DNA of 64,000 nt from Burkholderiales bacterium (lineage in GTDB: Bacteria; Pseudomonadota; Gammaproteobacteria; Burkholderiales; JAHFRG01). The notes under the pieces were generated by a model. That model saw nothing but the letters and a program-made list of their open reading frames with translations, was not told where the DNA came from and did no database searches. The position numbers and the translations under genes were made by a program. Below, piece after piece: positions 18,275 through 28,041 of the stretch (the stretch's first letter is position 1; each line of letters opens with the position of its first letter). The stretch is taken from positions 1 to 64,000 of the forward strand of contig DASZZH010000025.1 in the NCBI GenBank assembly GCA_035543335.1, in the 5' to 3' direction.

Positions 18275-19135
18275 CTATTGCGCCATGGTCTTGGCGATCG
18301 CGTAGATTTCCTCGGCGTCGAAAATCTGGTTGTCGCTATCGAACAGTTTGCCGATGCAGGCGCGGTGCACTTGCAGCTTCAGGCCGCCGAAGCCGATCGC
18401 GCCGAAGGTTGTTTTGCCATAACGGCTTGCCGCCTTGTCCATCATGTCCACGCCGGCAATCCCCAGCGGCGGCTGGGCGTTGGCGTCCGCCATCAATTCG
18501 ATGCTGGGATGGTTTTGCCAGTGGCTTTCTTCCAACAATTGTGCGCCTGCCGCGCCGGCGGCAAACACGACGTGAGCGCCCTGCAGCGCCGCGCCGCGTG
18601 CTGCATTATCGGCGGCTTCGATCGGGCTGACGCTGACGCCGAAACGCTCCTTGATCTGATGGCAGGCATTTTCCGCCCGTTCGCGTTTTCTTGAAGTGAG
18701 ACTGACCGACAAGCCTTCCTTGGCCAGCAGCGCCGCCGCGCGCAGTCCCACCGGGCCGGTGCCTGCCAGCACTACCGCGCGTTTTCCCGCTACCGATCCT
18801 GAACGGGTCAGCATGGCCACGCCGGCAGCGGCAGTGGTGTTTGAGCCGTTGCTGTCGAGCATCACCGAGACGCGGAAATTGGCGAAGAATTTTTTCTTGA
18901 CCGCCTGCAGCAGTTCCTGCCCCGCCGCCATGTTGCTGCCGCCGATGAAAATTGCGGTATATTTCTTTTCCTTGGGCGCGCGGGTAAAGATCGTGCCGTC
19001 CACCAGCGTGCCGACATTCTGCGGCGTAACGTTGCCGTATCCGGTAACCTGATCGGCGCCGCCGTCGTAGGCGACCACGGTATCGAATGCGCTGGGGTAG
19101 GGGTCGGTATCAAGCTGGAACAGGAGTTTTTTCAT
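18275..19135 (-). CDS. mtdB: Methylene-tetrahydromethanopterin dehydrogenase MtdB
   Basis: Oxidises methylene-H4MPT to methenyl-H4MPT with NAD(P) in the formaldehyde oxidation pathway of methylotrophs (286 aa). The start MKKLLFQLDTDPYPSAFD is characteristic of MtdA/MtdB, and a Rossmann motif GTGPVGLRAAALLA follows near the middle. The ATG at 19135 is preceded by GAGAGGG; a longer frame reaches 19204 but lacks family match. I call MtdB, not MtdA, on context: H4MPT genes appear again at the right edge. Expressed ahead of gckA. Confidence 0.85.
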   Translation of the reverse strand: MKKLLFQLDTDPYPSAFDTVVAYDGGADQVTGYGNVTPQNVGTLVDGTIFTRAPKEKKYTAIFIGGSNMAAGQELLQAVKKKFFANFRVSVMLDSNGSNTTAAAGVAMLTRSGSVAGKRAVVLAGTGPVGLRAAALLAKEGLSVSLTSRKRERAENACHQIKERFGVSVSPIEAADNAARGAALQGAHVVFAAGAAGAQLLEESHWQNHPSIELMADANAQPPLGIAGVDMMDKAASRYGKTTFGAIGFGGLKLQVHRACIGKLFDSDNQIFDAEEIYAIAKTMAQ

Positions 19136-19206
19136 TGTTGCCCTCTCAGATTGAAGCGGATAGTCTACCATTTCTTTTTTACCGATTATAATGGAAAGGA
19201 ACAACT

Positions 19207-19833
19207 GTGATTAAGGACGATTCCATCCATAAATTTCTCGATGAACTTGCGAGCTCGAGCTCGACGCCGGGGGGCGGCGCCGCCGCGGCGGTGATGGGGG
19301 CGATGGGCGCGGCGCTGGTGAGCATGGTGTGCAATCTCACCATCGGCAAGAAGAACTACGCCGAAGTCGAAGCGGAAATGAAGACGCTGCTGCGGCAATC
19401 GGAAGAGTTGCGGCACAAGCTCATCGGCATGATCAACGATGATGTCGAGGCATTTAACCAGGTCATGGCGGCCTATGGCCTGCCGAAAAACAGCGAAGAG
19501 GAAAAGGCGAGACGTGCCGCGGCCATCCAGCGGGCGCTCATGCAGGCAACGCAAGTCCCATTGAATTGCGCCCGGGCCTGCTCCGCAGTGATGCAACTCG
19601 CCAGGCGGGCGGCGGAGAAGGGCAATGTCAATGTGGTGAGCGATGCCGGCGTGGCGGTGCTTGCCGCTTACGCCGGATTGAAAAGCGCGGCCTTGAATGT
19701 CTATGTCAACACCGCGGCGATCAAAGATGAAGCGTTTAACGCGCAGAAACTGGCGGAGCTCGATAAGGTCCTCGCGGATGCCAGCCGCTTTACCGACGGC
19801 GTCTACGAGTTGGTGAAAGGCAAACTCAAATGA
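19207..19833 (+). CDS. fchA: Cyclodeaminase/cyclohydrolase family protein, probable methenyl-H4F cyclohydrolase FchA
   Basis: A 208-aa helical protein of the formiminotransferase-cyclodeaminase family. SSSTPGGGAAAAVMGAMGAA near the N terminus and VVSDAGVAVLAAYAGLKSA near the C terminus are family signatures. In serine-cycle methylotrophs FchA converts methenyl-H4F to formyl-H4F. The divergent mtdB-gckA pair 71 nt away makes that role likely; a histidine-degradation cyclodeaminase is the alternative, but no hut gene is near. It begins with GTG after GGAAAGGA. Confidence 0.8.
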   Translation: MIKDDSIHKFLDELASSSSTPGGGAAAAVMGAMGAALVSMVCNLTIGKKNYAEVEAEMKTLLRQSEELRHKLIGMINDDVEAFNQVMAAYGLPKNSEEEKARRAAAIQRALMQATQVPLNCARACSAVMQLARRAAEKGNVNVVSDAGVAVLAAYAGLKSAALNVYVNTAAIKDEAFNAQKLAELDKVLADASRFTDGVYELVKGKLK

Positions 19834-19836
19834 TTT

Positions 19837-22662
19837 TCACGCTGCCGCTTGCAGCACGTTTTTCAGATACATGCCGGTGTAACTCTGCCGGTTTTTGGCA
19901 ATGTCTTCAGGTGCGCCCTCGGCGATGATGCGCCCGCCGCCGTCGCCGCCCTCGGGACCCAGATCGATAATCCAATCCACGGTTTTGATCACGTCGAGGT
20001 TGTGCTCGATCACCACCACCGTGTTGCCGTGGTCGCGCAAGCGGTGCAGCACCTTGAGCAGGAGGTCAATATCGTGGAAATGCAAACCAGTGGTCGGCTC
20101 ATCCAGGATATACAGCGTCCTGCCGGTGTCGCGCTTGGAAAGCTCGAGCGAAAGTTTCACCCGCTGCGCTTCGCCGCCGGAAAGCGTGGTCGCCGACTGA
20201 CCGAGCTTGATGTAGCCTAATCCCACGTCCAGCAGCGTTTGCAATTTTTTCGCCACCACCGGCACCGGCTCAAAAAATACATAGGCCTGCCCCACTGTCA
20301 TTTGCAGAATCTCGTGGATATTTTTTCCCTTGTATTGAATCTCCAGCGTTTCGCGGTTGTAGCGCTTGCTGTGGCACACGTCGCACGGTACGTAGATATC
20401 CGGCAAAAAATGCATTTCCACTTTCAGCATGCCGTCGCCCTGGCAGGCTTCGCAGCGCCCTCCCTTGACGTTGAATGAAAACCGTCCCGGTCCATAGCCG
20501 CGCTCGCGCGCCTGCGGCACGTCGGCGAAAAGCTCGCGGATCGGCGTGAACAGCCCGGTATAGGTCGCGGGATTGGAACGCGGTGTACGGCCGATCGGGC
20601 TTTGATCCACGCTGATCGCCTTGTCGAAAAATTCCACGCCTTCGATTGCCGTGTGCGGCGCGGGTTCGGTGGGGCTGCCGTAAAGATGCCGCGCCACCGC
20701 GTTGTAAAGCGTGTCGTTGATCAGCGTGGACTTGCCCGAGCCGGACACTCCGGTCACGCACACCATCAAGCCTACCGGCAAATTGAGGTTCACCTGTTTC
20801 AGGTTGTTGCCGCTGGCGCCGGTGATGCGCAGTCTGCGTTTCGGATCCGGCTTGTGGCGCAGGCCCGGCAATTTGATGCTGCGTTTGCCGGAAAGATACT
20901 GGCCGGTAAGCGATTCGGCATTATTCCGAATCTTGAGCGGCGCGCCTTCAGCGACGACTTTCCCGCCGTGCTCGCCCGCGCCCAGCCCCATGTCCACGAT
21001 GTGATCGGCGCTCATGATGGCTTCGTGGTCGTGCTCGACCACGATCACGCTGTTGCCGAGGTCGCGCAGGCGCTTCAGCGTGTCGAGCAGGCGCCCGTTG
21101 TCGCGCTGGTGCAGGCCGATGGAAGGCTCGTCCAGCACGTACATCACGCCGGTCAGCCCCGAGCCGATTTGGCTCGCCAGCCGGATGCGCTGCGCTTCGC
21201 CGCAGGAAAGCGTGTCGGCGGAACGGTCGAGAGCCAGATAATCGAGGCCGACGTTGTTGAGAAATTGTAGGCGGCTCACGATTTCCTTGACGATTTTTTC
21301 CGCAATCGTCTGCTTGGCGCCGTTCAGGTTTATTTTTTCGAAGAACTGCACCGTTTGCTTGAGCGGCAGGCTGCTCACTTCGTAAATCGTCTTGCCGGCG
21401 ACGCGCACGTGCCGCGCTTCACGCCGCAGCCGCGTGCCCTGGCACAGCGGGCAGGGCTGGCTATTGAGATATTTCGATAGTTCCTCGCGCACCACCAACG
21501 AATCGGTCTCGCGGTAGCGGCGCTCCAAATTGGGAATGATGCCTTCAAAAGCGTGTTCGCGCTGATAATGGCTGCCGCGCTCGCCGGGATAATTGAAGCG
21601 GATTTTTTCCCTACCGCTGCCGTTCAGAACCATCTCCTGGACGGGCAGCAGCAACTGTTCAAACGGCGCGTCAAGATCGAATTTGTAATGCGAGGCGAGG
21701 CTAGCCAGCATCTGAAAATAAAACTGGTTGCGCCGATCCCAGCTCTTGATGGCGCCGGACGCGAGACTCAAGTGCGGGAAAGCGACCACGCGCTTGGGAT
21801 CGAAAAAGCTGATTTGTCCCAGCCCGTCGCAGCGCGGGCAGGCGCCCATGGGATTGTTGAAGGAGAAAAGCCGCGGCTCAAGCTCGGGGAGGGAATAGCT
21901 GCACACCGGGCAGGAGAATTTGGCCGAGAACAAATGCTCTTTTCCGTTTTCCATTTCCACCGCCAGCGCGCGCCCGTCGGCATGGCGCAGCGCGGTCTCG
22001 AACGATTCGGCGAGCCGTTGCTTGATGTCGGGACGGACTTTCACCCGGTCAACGACGACTTCGATCGTATGCTTTTTGTTTTTATTGAGCTTCGGCAGGC
22101 TGTCGATTTCATGCACCTTGCCGTTGATTCTGAGCCGGACGAAGCCTTGTGCGCGCAGCTCGTCGAAAAGCTCCATCTGCTCGCCCTTGCGCCCGACGAT
22201 CAAGGGCGAAAGTATCATCAGCCTGGTGTCGAGCGGCAGTTGCAGCACATGATCCACCATTTGCGAGACGCTTTGCGCCTGCAGCAGGATGTTGTGGTCG
22301 GGGCAGTAAGGATCGCCCACGCGGGCATACAAAAGCCGCAGGTAATCGTGGATTTCAGTCACCGTGCCGACGGTGGAGCGTGGGTTGTGCGAGGCTGCTT
22401 TCTGCTCGATAGAAATCGCGGGCGAGAGGCCCTCGATCAAATCCACGTCCGGCTTTTCCATAAGCTGCAGGAATTGACGGGCGTAAGCCGAGAGCGATTC
22501 CACATAGCGCCGCTGCCCCTCGGCGTAGAGCGTGTCGAACGCCAGCGAGGACTTGCCGGAGCCGGACAATCCGGTAATCACGATGAGCCGGTTGCGCGGC
22601 AGATCGAGGTTGATGTTCTTGAGATTATGCGTGCGTGCGCCGCGGATTTTGATGAAGTCCAT
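19837..22662 (-). CDS. uvrA: Excinuclease ABC subunit A
   Basis: UvrA (941 aa) is the DNA damage recognition ATPase of nucleotide excision repair. Two ABC modules are seen, with Walker A motifs GLSGSGKSS near residue 32 and [10 protein letters not shown] past residue 640, and two signature motifs ([25 protein letters not shown]). Two CxxC zinc fingers are present, the second as CEACQGDGM ... CDVC. Length is standard. It is divergent from the MFS gene, as in many Betaproteobacteria. Confidence 0.98.
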   Translation of the reverse strand: MDFIKIRGARTHNLKNINLDLPRNRLIVITGLSGSGKSSLAFDTLYAEGQRRYVESLSAYARQFLQLMEKPDVDLIEGLSPAISIEQKAASHNPRSTVGTVTEIHDYLRLLYARVGDPYCPDHNILLQAQSVSQMVDHVLQLPLDTRLMILSPLIVGRKGEQMELFDELRAQGFVRLRINGKVHEIDSLPKLNKNKKHTIEVVVDRVKVRPDIKQRLAESFETALRHADGRALAVEMENGKEHLFSAKFSCPVCSYSLPELEPRLFSFNNPMGACPRCDGLGQISFFDPKRVVAFPHLSLASGAIKSWDRRNQFYFQMLASLASHYKFDLDAPFEQLLLPVQEMVLNGSGREKIRFNYPGERGSHYQREHAFEGIIPNLERRYRETDSLVVREELSKYLNSQPCPLCQGTRLRREARHVRVAGKTIYEVSSLPLKQTVQFFEKINLNGAKQTIAEKIVKEIVSRLQFLNNVGLDYLALDRSADTLSCGEAQRIRLASQIGSGLTGVMYVLDEPSIGLHQRDNGRLLDTLKRLRDLGNSVIVVEHDHEAIMSADHIVDMGLGAGEHGGKVVAEGAPLKIRNNAESLTGQYLSGKRSIKLPGLRHKPDPKRRLRITGASGNNLKQVNLNLPVGLMVCVTGVSGSGKSTLINDTLYNAVARHLYGSPTEPAPHTAIEGVEFFDKAISVDQSPIGRTPRSNPATYTGLFTPIRELFADVPQARERGYGPGRFSFNVKGGRCEACQGDGMLKVEMHFLPDIYVPCDVCHSKRYNRETLEIQYKGKNIHEILQMTVGQAYVFFEPVPVVAKKLQTLLDVGLGYIKLGQSATTLSGGEAQRVKLSLELSKRDTGRTLYILDEPTTGLHFHDIDLLLKVLHRLRDHGNTVVVIEHNLDVIKTVDWIIDLGPEGGDGGGRIIAEGAPEDIAKNRQSYTGMYLKNVLQAAA

Positions 22663-22726
22663 GAGCTATTCCAGCATTGGCTAACCTGTTAATATACCCA
22701 AGTTTGCAGTTTTTTCCCAACCCCCT

Positions 22727-24091
22727 ATGACTTTCTCCGACAGGATGAGCCCGCTGGAGCTGCGCGCCAGCATGGGCCTGGCCTCCATATTTGGCTTGCG
22801 CATGCTAGGTATGTTCGTGATTCTGCCGGTGTTTGCGCTCTATGCCGAACATCTTCCCGAAGGGGACAACCGCACACTGGTCGGTATTGCGCTCGGCGCA
22901 TATGGGCTGACCCAGGCGATTCTGCAAATCCCGCTCGGCTGGCTTTCCGACCGCGTGGGGCGGAAAGCGGTGATTTACGGCGGATTGATTATGTTCGCCA
23001 TCGGCAGTTTTGTCGCGGCTGCCGCCCACGACATTTACATGATTATTTTCGGGCGCGTGCTGCAAGGGGCGGGCGCGATTTCCGCCGCGGTGATTGCGAT
23101 GGCCGCGGATTTGACGCGCGAGCAACACCGCACCAAGGCGATGGCGCTGATCGGCTCCACCATCGGCCTCACTTTTGCCTTGTCGCTGGTGGTCTCGCCT
23201 CTGCTCAACCGATGGATAGGCGTACCAGGTATTTTTGCGATGACCGGCGTGCTGGCGCTGCTTGCCATCCTCGTGGTTTTGGTGATGCCCAGTCCGCAAC
23301 TTGTCTCGAGTGCCGAGCGCGACCGCGGCAAATTCATGACGGTGTTGCGCGATGGGCAGTTGCTGCGCCTGAATTACGGGATTTTCGCGCTGCACGCGGC
23401 GCTGATGGCCTTGTTCCTCATCGTGCCGTTTTCGCTGCGGAAAGCCGGACTGGATGTGGACCACCACTGGAAAATCTATCTACCGGTGATGCTCGCTTCT
23501 TTTGTGGTGCTGGTGCCGGCGATTGTATTTGCGGAAAAGAAAAGCAAATTAAAGCAGGTTTTTTGCGCGGCGGTGGCACTGATGCTGGCAACCCAGCTCC
23601 TGCTGCCGTGGCTGCTGGGCAGTCTGTGGGAAATTTTTGTGGCGCTGTTGGCGTTTTTTGCCGCGTTCAACATCCTCGAAGCGATGCTGCCCTCGCTGAT
23701 TTCCAAGCTGGCGCCGGTAGGAGCCAAGGGCACGGCCATCGGCGTCTACAGCAGCGTGCAGTTCTTCGGCGCCTTTGTGGGGGCGGCGGTGAGCGGTTAT
23801 CTTGCACAGCATTACGGCAACCATGCTGTGTTTGGCTTTTGCGTACTGCTGTTTGCGGTCTGGTTCATCGTGGCGCTCGGCATGAAGGTCCCGGGCGCGG
23901 TGGAAACCAAGATGTATCCGATACCGGCGATGGATACCCGCCGCGCCAGCGGCTTGTCGCGACAGCTCGCCTCGGTGCCGGGGGTGAAAGAAGTGCTGGT
24001 GCTCGCCGCAGAAGGGGTCGCTTATTTACAAGTGGACAGCGGCGGTTTTGACGAACAAAATGTAATCCGATTAATCGCGGGGGAAATTTAG
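22727..24091 (+). CDS. MFS transporter with C-terminal YAM-like domain
   Basis: A 454-aa major facilitator with about 12 transmembrane helices. The A-like motif LGWLSDRVGRKAVIYGG lies between helices 2 and 3. The last ~60 residues (RQLASVPGVKEVLVLAAEGV...) form a soluble ferredoxin-like tail like the YAM domain of E. coli YajR. A drug or metabolite exporter is expected, with unknown substrate. It lies between uvrA and ssb, a conserved betaproteobacterial trio. No strong ribosome site precedes the ATG. Confidence 0.85.
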   Translation: MTFSDRMSPLELRASMGLASIFGLRMLGMFVILPVFALYAEHLPEGDNRTLVGIALGAYGLTQAILQIPLGWLSDRVGRKAVIYGGLIMFAIGSFVAAAAHDIYMIIFGRVLQGAGAISAAVIAMAADLTREQHRTKAMALIGSTIGLTFALSLVVSPLLNRWIGVPGIFAMTGVLALLAILVVLVMPSPQLVSSAERDRGKFMTVLRDGQLLRLNYGIFALHAALMALFLIVPFSLRKAGLDVDHHWKIYLPVMLASFVVLVPAIVFAEKKSKLKQVFCAAVALMLATQLLLPWLLGSLWEIFVALLAFFAAFNILEAMLPSLISKLAPVGAKGTAIGVYSSVQFFGAFVGAAVSGYLAQHYGNHAVFGFCVLLFAVWFIVALGMKVPGAVETKMYPIPAMDTRRASGLSRQLASVPGVKEVLVLAAEGVAYLQVDSGGFDEQNVIRLIAGEI

Positions 24092-24102
24092 GGGGGATTT
24101 AA

Positions 24103-24585
24103 ATGGCTTCAGTGAACAAAGTCATCCTGATTGGAAATCTCGGGCGCGACCCGGAGGTGCGCTACAATCCCGACGGCGGGGCGATGGCCAACATCAGCAT
24201 CGCCACCACCGATACCTGGAAGGACAAGCAGAGCGGCGAAAAACAGGAGCGCACCGAATGGCACCGCGTGGTCTTCTTCGGCAAGCTCGCCGAAATCGCC
24301 GGTGAATATCTCAAGAAAGGCAGCCCGGTCTATGTGGAAGGCCGGTTGCAGACAAGAAAATGGCAAGACAAGGCAGGCCAGGAGCGTTACACCACCGAAA
24401 TCGTCGCCGACCGCATGCAGATGCTGGGTTCGCGCGGCGGCGGCTCGGAGCCGATGAGCCGCGAATCGCCGCCCAAGGAAACCGCTTCAGGCGGCAAGTC
24501 GGAGAAGGATGGCGGGTCAGGGAAGGATGGCGGGTCAGGGAAGGGCAGTGGGTTTGACGATCTGGAGGACGACATTCCGTTCTAG
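24103..24585 (+). CDS. ssb: Single-stranded DNA-binding protein
   Basis: SSB (160 aa) coats single-stranded DNA in replication and repair. The N-terminal OB fold starts [41 protein letters not shown] is conserved. A Gly/Ser/Lys linker with a duplicated SGKDGG unit (18-bp direct repeat around 24505-24545) leads to the acidic tip DDIPF that recruits partner proteins. The stop codon overlaps the first base of a 145-bp inverted-repeat element. Confidence 0.98.
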   Translation: MASVNKVILIGNLGRDPEVRYNPDGGAMANISIATTDTWKDKQSGEKQERTEWHRVVFFGKLAEIAGEYLKKGSPVYVEGRLQTRKWQDKAGQERYTTEIVADRMQMLGSRGGGSEPMSRESPPKETASGGKSEKDGGSGKDGGSGKGSGFDDLEDDIPF

Positions 24586-24729
24586 CAGGTTGGTGCAAAA
24601 CTGCTGCGGAGCCGGTCTACTTTGTTGCTCGTCGCTCGAAAGCTCGCCGTACTCCCTCTGTACTGTCTCGCCTTCTCGCTCCTCGCGTCGCGCATCCCGG
24701 CTTCCTCGTGACGTTTTGCATCAACCTGC
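24585..24729. mobile_element. 145-bp element with 17-bp terminal inverted repeats after ssb
   Basis: The ends, 24585-24601 and 24713-24729, are inverted repeats matching at 16 of 17 bases (outer sequence GCAGGTTG). The middle holds a near-symmetric GTACTCCCTCTGTAC (24649-24663) flanked by GCTCGTCGCTCG and CTCGCTCCTCGCG. No gene is present. The size and ends suggest a MITE-like or REP-type repeat. Confidence 0.75.
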
Positions 24730-24768
24730 AAGATCGCGTGAAAATGTGGCCGTTTCCTTCGCGGGTGC

Positions 24769-25554
24769 CTAGCCCGTGAAGGAAATTTTGGTAATCATCC
24801 CTTCGGCGATCCAGGTTTTGAGCAACCCCGCAGCATGCTGCGCGATGTTGAGTTCATCCATCCATTCGCACAGGCCGCCGCAGATTTCGGCGAAGTTGCG
24901 GCCTTCGCGCATCGCGTCGATCGCCCACGCTTCATCGACGCTGAGTGAGCGGTAATAGCTTTGCAGGTTGTTGCGCCACAGCACCCAGCCTATGGGGTAT
25001 TCGTTTTTTTGCGGCTGCGGCGGGTTTTCTTTTTTCTCCACCGCTTTCCAGAACGCCGGCACGTTCCATTCCAGATTCAGCCGCTGCACCGAGGCATGCG
25101 GCTTGAACACCAAACCCGGCCAGGCGTCTCCCGGCACTCCGCCCATGTCTTCCACCGTGACCACCGGCTCGTTCGGCGCATCAAAGGCGAGAGCCTGCGC
25201 CCATTCGAAAGCCGCCATTTCGCCTAACACCGGATGCCGGCTGTAATGAGGTGTGGTCTTCAGAAATTCCGCCACCTTGCCGCCATACCAGCGCAGGTTG
25301 AAGTAGGGGGACGGATGACTGTCGATGTAGGCATAGCCCAGCTTTTCAAACTTTTCATCACCCGCCAGCGCGCGCAGGCCCGGATAATCGGTGTCCAGCG
25401 CTTCCAGCAGCCGCAGGCGGTAGGCGCTGGAATAAATGCCCAAACGCGTTTTGGCGCTGGCGCGCTTCGTACCCACGACTTCGCGCTCCATGCGCTTGTC
25501 GCGTTGAAAGACATAATTCTGGAATTCCTTCTGCAGGTCGCTCAGCGCTTTCAT
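24769..25554 (-). CDS. DUF2063 (HvfC/BufC-type) putative DNA-binding domain protein
   Basis: A 261-aa protein of the DUF2063 family, whose members usually act with DUF692 (BufB/HvfB) enzymes in making copper- or metal-binding ribosomal peptides. Family signs are the N-terminal LQKEFQNYV...RLGIYSSAYRLRLLEAL, the ALDTDYPGLRALAGDEKFE segment and SHPSPYFNLRWYG. Here no DUF692 gene or small peptide precursor lies next to it, so it is an orphan and its role is uncertain. Confidence 0.75.
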   Translation of the reverse strand: MKALSDLQKEFQNYVFQRDKRMEREVVGTKRASAKTRLGIYSSAYRLRLLEALDTDYPGLRALAGDEKFEKLGYAYIDSHPSPYFNLRWYGGKVAEFLKTTPHYSRHPVLGEMAAFEWAQALAFDAPNEPVVTVEDMGGVPGDAWPGLVFKPHASVQRLNLEWNVPAFWKAVEKKENPPQPQKNEYPIGWVLWRNNLQSYYRSLSVDEAWAIDAMREGRNFAEICGGLCEWMDELNIAQHAAGLLKTWIAEGMITKISFTG

Positions 25555-25733
25555 GCGGTTTGTGTCCGGGAACGAGGGCGGGACATGGAGTCAAGAATAA
25601 CAGACTCGATGTGATAAAACACCCTGCCGGCCTAGGCGGCAAGCGCCATGCTTGTGAGTTTCTTGACGGCAACCGGCATCAATACTCCATAATGATTTGA
25701 GTTAAAATCGAGTGTTTTCAACCCGCCTTACCC

Positions 25734-26489
25734 ATGAGCGAATCCGTCATCGTCGTCGAAGCGCTCACCAAGCGCTTCGGCAAGGTACTGGCCTTGGACT
25801 CAGTGAGCTTCTGCGTCGGCCGCGGCACGACCTGTGCGTTGCTGGGCGGCAACGGCGCGGGCAAGACCACCACGCTTTCCATTCTGCTCGGCCTTTTGCT
25901 CCCTACCGCCGGCAGAATCGCCGTTCTCGGCGAGGACATTTTGCGCCACCGCTATCGCGTGCTGCCGCGCATGAACTTCACTTCGCCCTATGTTGATTTG
26001 CCCAAGCGCTTGACCGTCGCGGAAAACCTCGATGTGTACGCCCGGCTCTACGGCCTGGTTCAGGTGCGCGCGCGCATCCAGCGGCTCGCCGGGGAGCTCG
26101 AGCTCGGCGAATTTCTGCACCGGCCTTATGGCACGCTCTCAGCGGGACAGAGGACGCGCGTTGCGCTCGCCAAGTCGCTGCTCAATGAGCCCGAGCTGCT
26201 CCTGCTCGATGAGCCCACGGCCTCGCTCGACCCGGACATGGGCGACCGCATGCGCGGCTATCTGATGAGCTATCAACAGCGTGCCGGCGCCACGCTGCTG
26301 CTCGCCTCGCACAACATGCCGGAGGTGGAGCGCATGTGCGACGATGTGCTGATCATGCGCGAAGGGAAAATCGTTGATGGGGGCACGCCGCCGGCGCTGC
26401 TGGCGCGTTACGGCCGGGCCAATCTGGAAGAAGTGTTTCTGGACGTGGTGCGCCACCGTCGCGCCGAAGAGTTGGGGCAGACGGCATGA
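25734..26489 (+). CDS. ABC-2 type transporter ATP-binding protein
   Basis: The 251-aa ATPase of an exporter. Walker A is GGNGAGKTTT near residue 40, the signature is LSAGQRTRVALAKSLL (a variant of LSGGQ), and Walker B is LLLLDEPTASLDPD, followed by the H-loop in LLASHNMPE. It overlaps the permease gene by four bases. The substrate is unknown; such pairs export drugs, lipids or polysaccharides. Confidence 0.88.
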   Translation: MSESVIVVEALTKRFGKVLALDSVSFCVGRGTTCALLGGNGAGKTTTLSILLGLLLPTAGRIAVLGEDILRHRYRVLPRMNFTSPYVDLPKRLTVAENLDVYARLYGLVQVRARIQRLAGELELGEFLHRPYGTLSAGQRTRVALAKSLLNEPELLLLDEPTASLDPDMGDRMRGYLMSYQQRAGATLLLASHNMPEVERMCDDVLIMREGKIVDGGTPPALLARYGRANLEEVFLDVVRHRRAEELGQTA

Positions 26490-27292
26490 GCGCGGTGGCT
26501 TTCTCCTCCCGGCGCATCGGCGCCATGGTGCGGCGCCACGTCTATCTCATGCGCAAATCCTGGCCGCGCATCCTCGAGCTCATGTATTACCCGTCGGTGC
26601 AAATGATACTGTGGGGTTTCATCGCCAAGTTTCTCACCACCAATAGCTCGTGGGTGGCGCAGGCGCCGGGCTTGCTGATTGCCTCGGTTTTGCTGTGGGA
26701 CATTTTGTTCAGAAGCCAGCTCGGCGTTTCGCTCTCCTTTTTCGAGGAAATGTATTCGCGCAACCTCGGCCATCTTTTCGTGAGTCCCCTGCGGCCTTAC
26801 GAGCTGGTGTGTTCGAAGCTCGTCATCAGCCTGCTGCGCACGCTGATTGGCGTGGGCGGCGCGGCGCTTTTGGCGATACCGCTTTACCATTATTCAATTT
26901 TCAGCATGGGCCTGCCGCTGATTGCGTTTTTCGCCAACCTCATGGTGATGGGCTGGGCGATCGGCCTTATGGTTTCGGCGCTGGTGCTGCGCTGGGGCCT
27001 GGGTGCGGAAAATCTAGCGTGGGCGCTGATTTTCGCCGCCGCGCCGGTGAGCGGGGTGTATTACCCGGTGAGCGTGCTGCCCGGCTGGCTGCAGCCGTTT
27101 GCGCTGGCACTGCCCTCAAGCCACGTGTTCGAAGGCATGCGCGCGGTGATGATCGAACACCACTTTCGCACCGATCTCCTGCTCAACTCGCTGCTGCTCA
27201 ACTTGATCTATCTTGTCGCGGGAGTGGCGATTTTCCTGGCTGCATTCCGCGCGGCGCGCAAGCGTGGGCTGTTGCTGCATATCGGCGAATAA
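26486..27292 (+). CDS. ABC-2 type transporter permease
   Basis: A 268-aa inner-membrane permease with about six hydrophobic segments, partner of the preceding ATPase. The segment FAAAPVSGVYYPVSVLPGWL is typical of ABC-2 permeases. It ends RAARKRGLLLHIGE. The last ~90 bp and the 20 bp after the stop recur in altered form at 28552-28664 and 30378-30453, marking the 3' end as an insertion point. Confidence 0.88.
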   Translation: MSAVAFSSRRIGAMVRRHVYLMRKSWPRILELMYYPSVQMILWGFIAKFLTTNSSWVAQAPGLLIASVLLWDILFRSQLGVSLSFFEEMYSRNLGHLFVSPLRPYELVCSKLVISLLRTLIGVGGAALLAIPLYHYSIFSMGLPLIAFFANLMVMGWAIGLMVSALVLRWGLGAENLAWALIFAAAPVSGVYYPVSVLPGWLQPFALALPSSHVFEGMRAVMIEHHFRTDLLLNSLLLNLIYLVAGVAIFLAAFRAARKRGLLLHIGE

Positions 27293-27313
27293 ATCGTGTC
27301 TGACCCTATTTAT
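27291..27313. repeat. AAATCGTGTCTGACCC motif at the permease 3' end
   Basis: This short motif, AAATCGTGTCTGACCCTATT and three more bases, starts in the permease stop codon. A close copy follows the second permease 3' end at 28643-28664. Related GGGTCAGAC / GTCTGACCC words border many REP- and RAYT-type repeats, as a matter of general experience. Confidence 0.6.
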
Positions 27314-27473
27314 CCGCGCTGTTTTCCGCACAGCACTCGACAAGATTCCCGAAGGGTGTAGGCTATTGCTGCTACTCAGCGATGAGAGACAAGGGATGAA
27401 AGAAAGGGGGCCAGCCGGGTCTGCCGCGTGACTTCCGTGGGCGATGGCGACCCACTGGACTAGGAGGAGCATC

Positions 27474-28040
27474 ATGAAGACATATCTTCGCGCTCTGCAA
27501 CTTGGGCTATTGATGATACTGGCTGGCCTGGTTACGCTTTCCCAGGCGGAGCGGTGGAACTATCGAATCGGCGAGGTGGCGCCTGCGTTCAACCTCACCA
27601 GCCTGGACGGCAAACCGGTAAGCCTGGCGGATTACAAGGGCAAAATCGTTGTCATGAGTTTCATGACCTCGTGGTGTACGTTTTGCAACGCAGCGGCCCC
27701 GTATTTCGAACAGATCCGCAGGCAGTATCAGGACAAAGGGGTACAGACTCTGATCGTCGATGTGCACGAGGAGAAGGGCCCCATCGCCGAGTTCGTGAAA
27801 AAGCACAACCTGACGTGCCCGGTGGCCTTGGACCTGGATGGCAAGATTACCGAACGGTATGCACCGCCGCCCACGATTGCCCCGGACCTGAAGCGCGAAG
27901 AAACCATGATCGCCTCGTTCATGATCGTCGATAGACAAGGCAAGATTCGGTTCCTCTCGCTCAATGAGGATACGGCGAAATTTGACGCGAAGCTGACCAA
28001 GCTGCGGAAGCGCCTGGACGCGCTGCTAGCGGAAAAATAA
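27474..28040 (+). CDS. TlpA/AhpC-like exported thioredoxin-fold protein
   Basis: A 188-aa thiol-disulfide protein of the TlpA/ResA group. The first ~25 residues form a signal peptide or membrane anchor (LGLLMILAGLVTLSQA). The redox motif is Cys68-Thr-Phe-Cys71 in SFMTSWCTFCNAAAPYF, followed by the expected strand and cis-Pro region. It would reduce or oxidise thiols in the periplasm. A very strong ribosome site (TAGGAGGAGC) precedes the ATG. One base separates it from a DsbD-like gene. Both lie in DNA inserted after the ABC permease. Confidence 0.85.
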   Translation: MKTYLRALQLGLLMILAGLVTLSQAERWNYRIGEVAPAFNLTSLDGKPVSLADYKGKIVVMSFMTSWCTFCNAAAPYFEQIRRQYQDKGVQTLIVDVHEEKGPIAEFVKKHNLTCPVALDLDGKITERYAPPPTIAPDLKREETMIASFMIVDRQGKIRFLSLNEDTAKFDAKLTKLRKRLDALLAEK

Positions 28041-28041
28041 G

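Noticed and set aside
22686-22701. CTGT-N8-like sequence in the uvrA/MFS gap as a LexA box
   Set aside because: Only the left half fits CTGT; the right half reads CCAA, not ACAG. SOS control is possible by analogy but not supported.
24500-24545. Short tandem repeat in ssb as a repeat element
   Set aside because: It is an in-frame duplication in the flexible SSB linker, common in this protein family.
25663-25693. TTGACG and CATAAT ahead of the ABC exporter genes as a promoter
   Set aside because: The spacing is 19 nt and the -10 is weak; several alternatives exist in the same AT-rich stretch.
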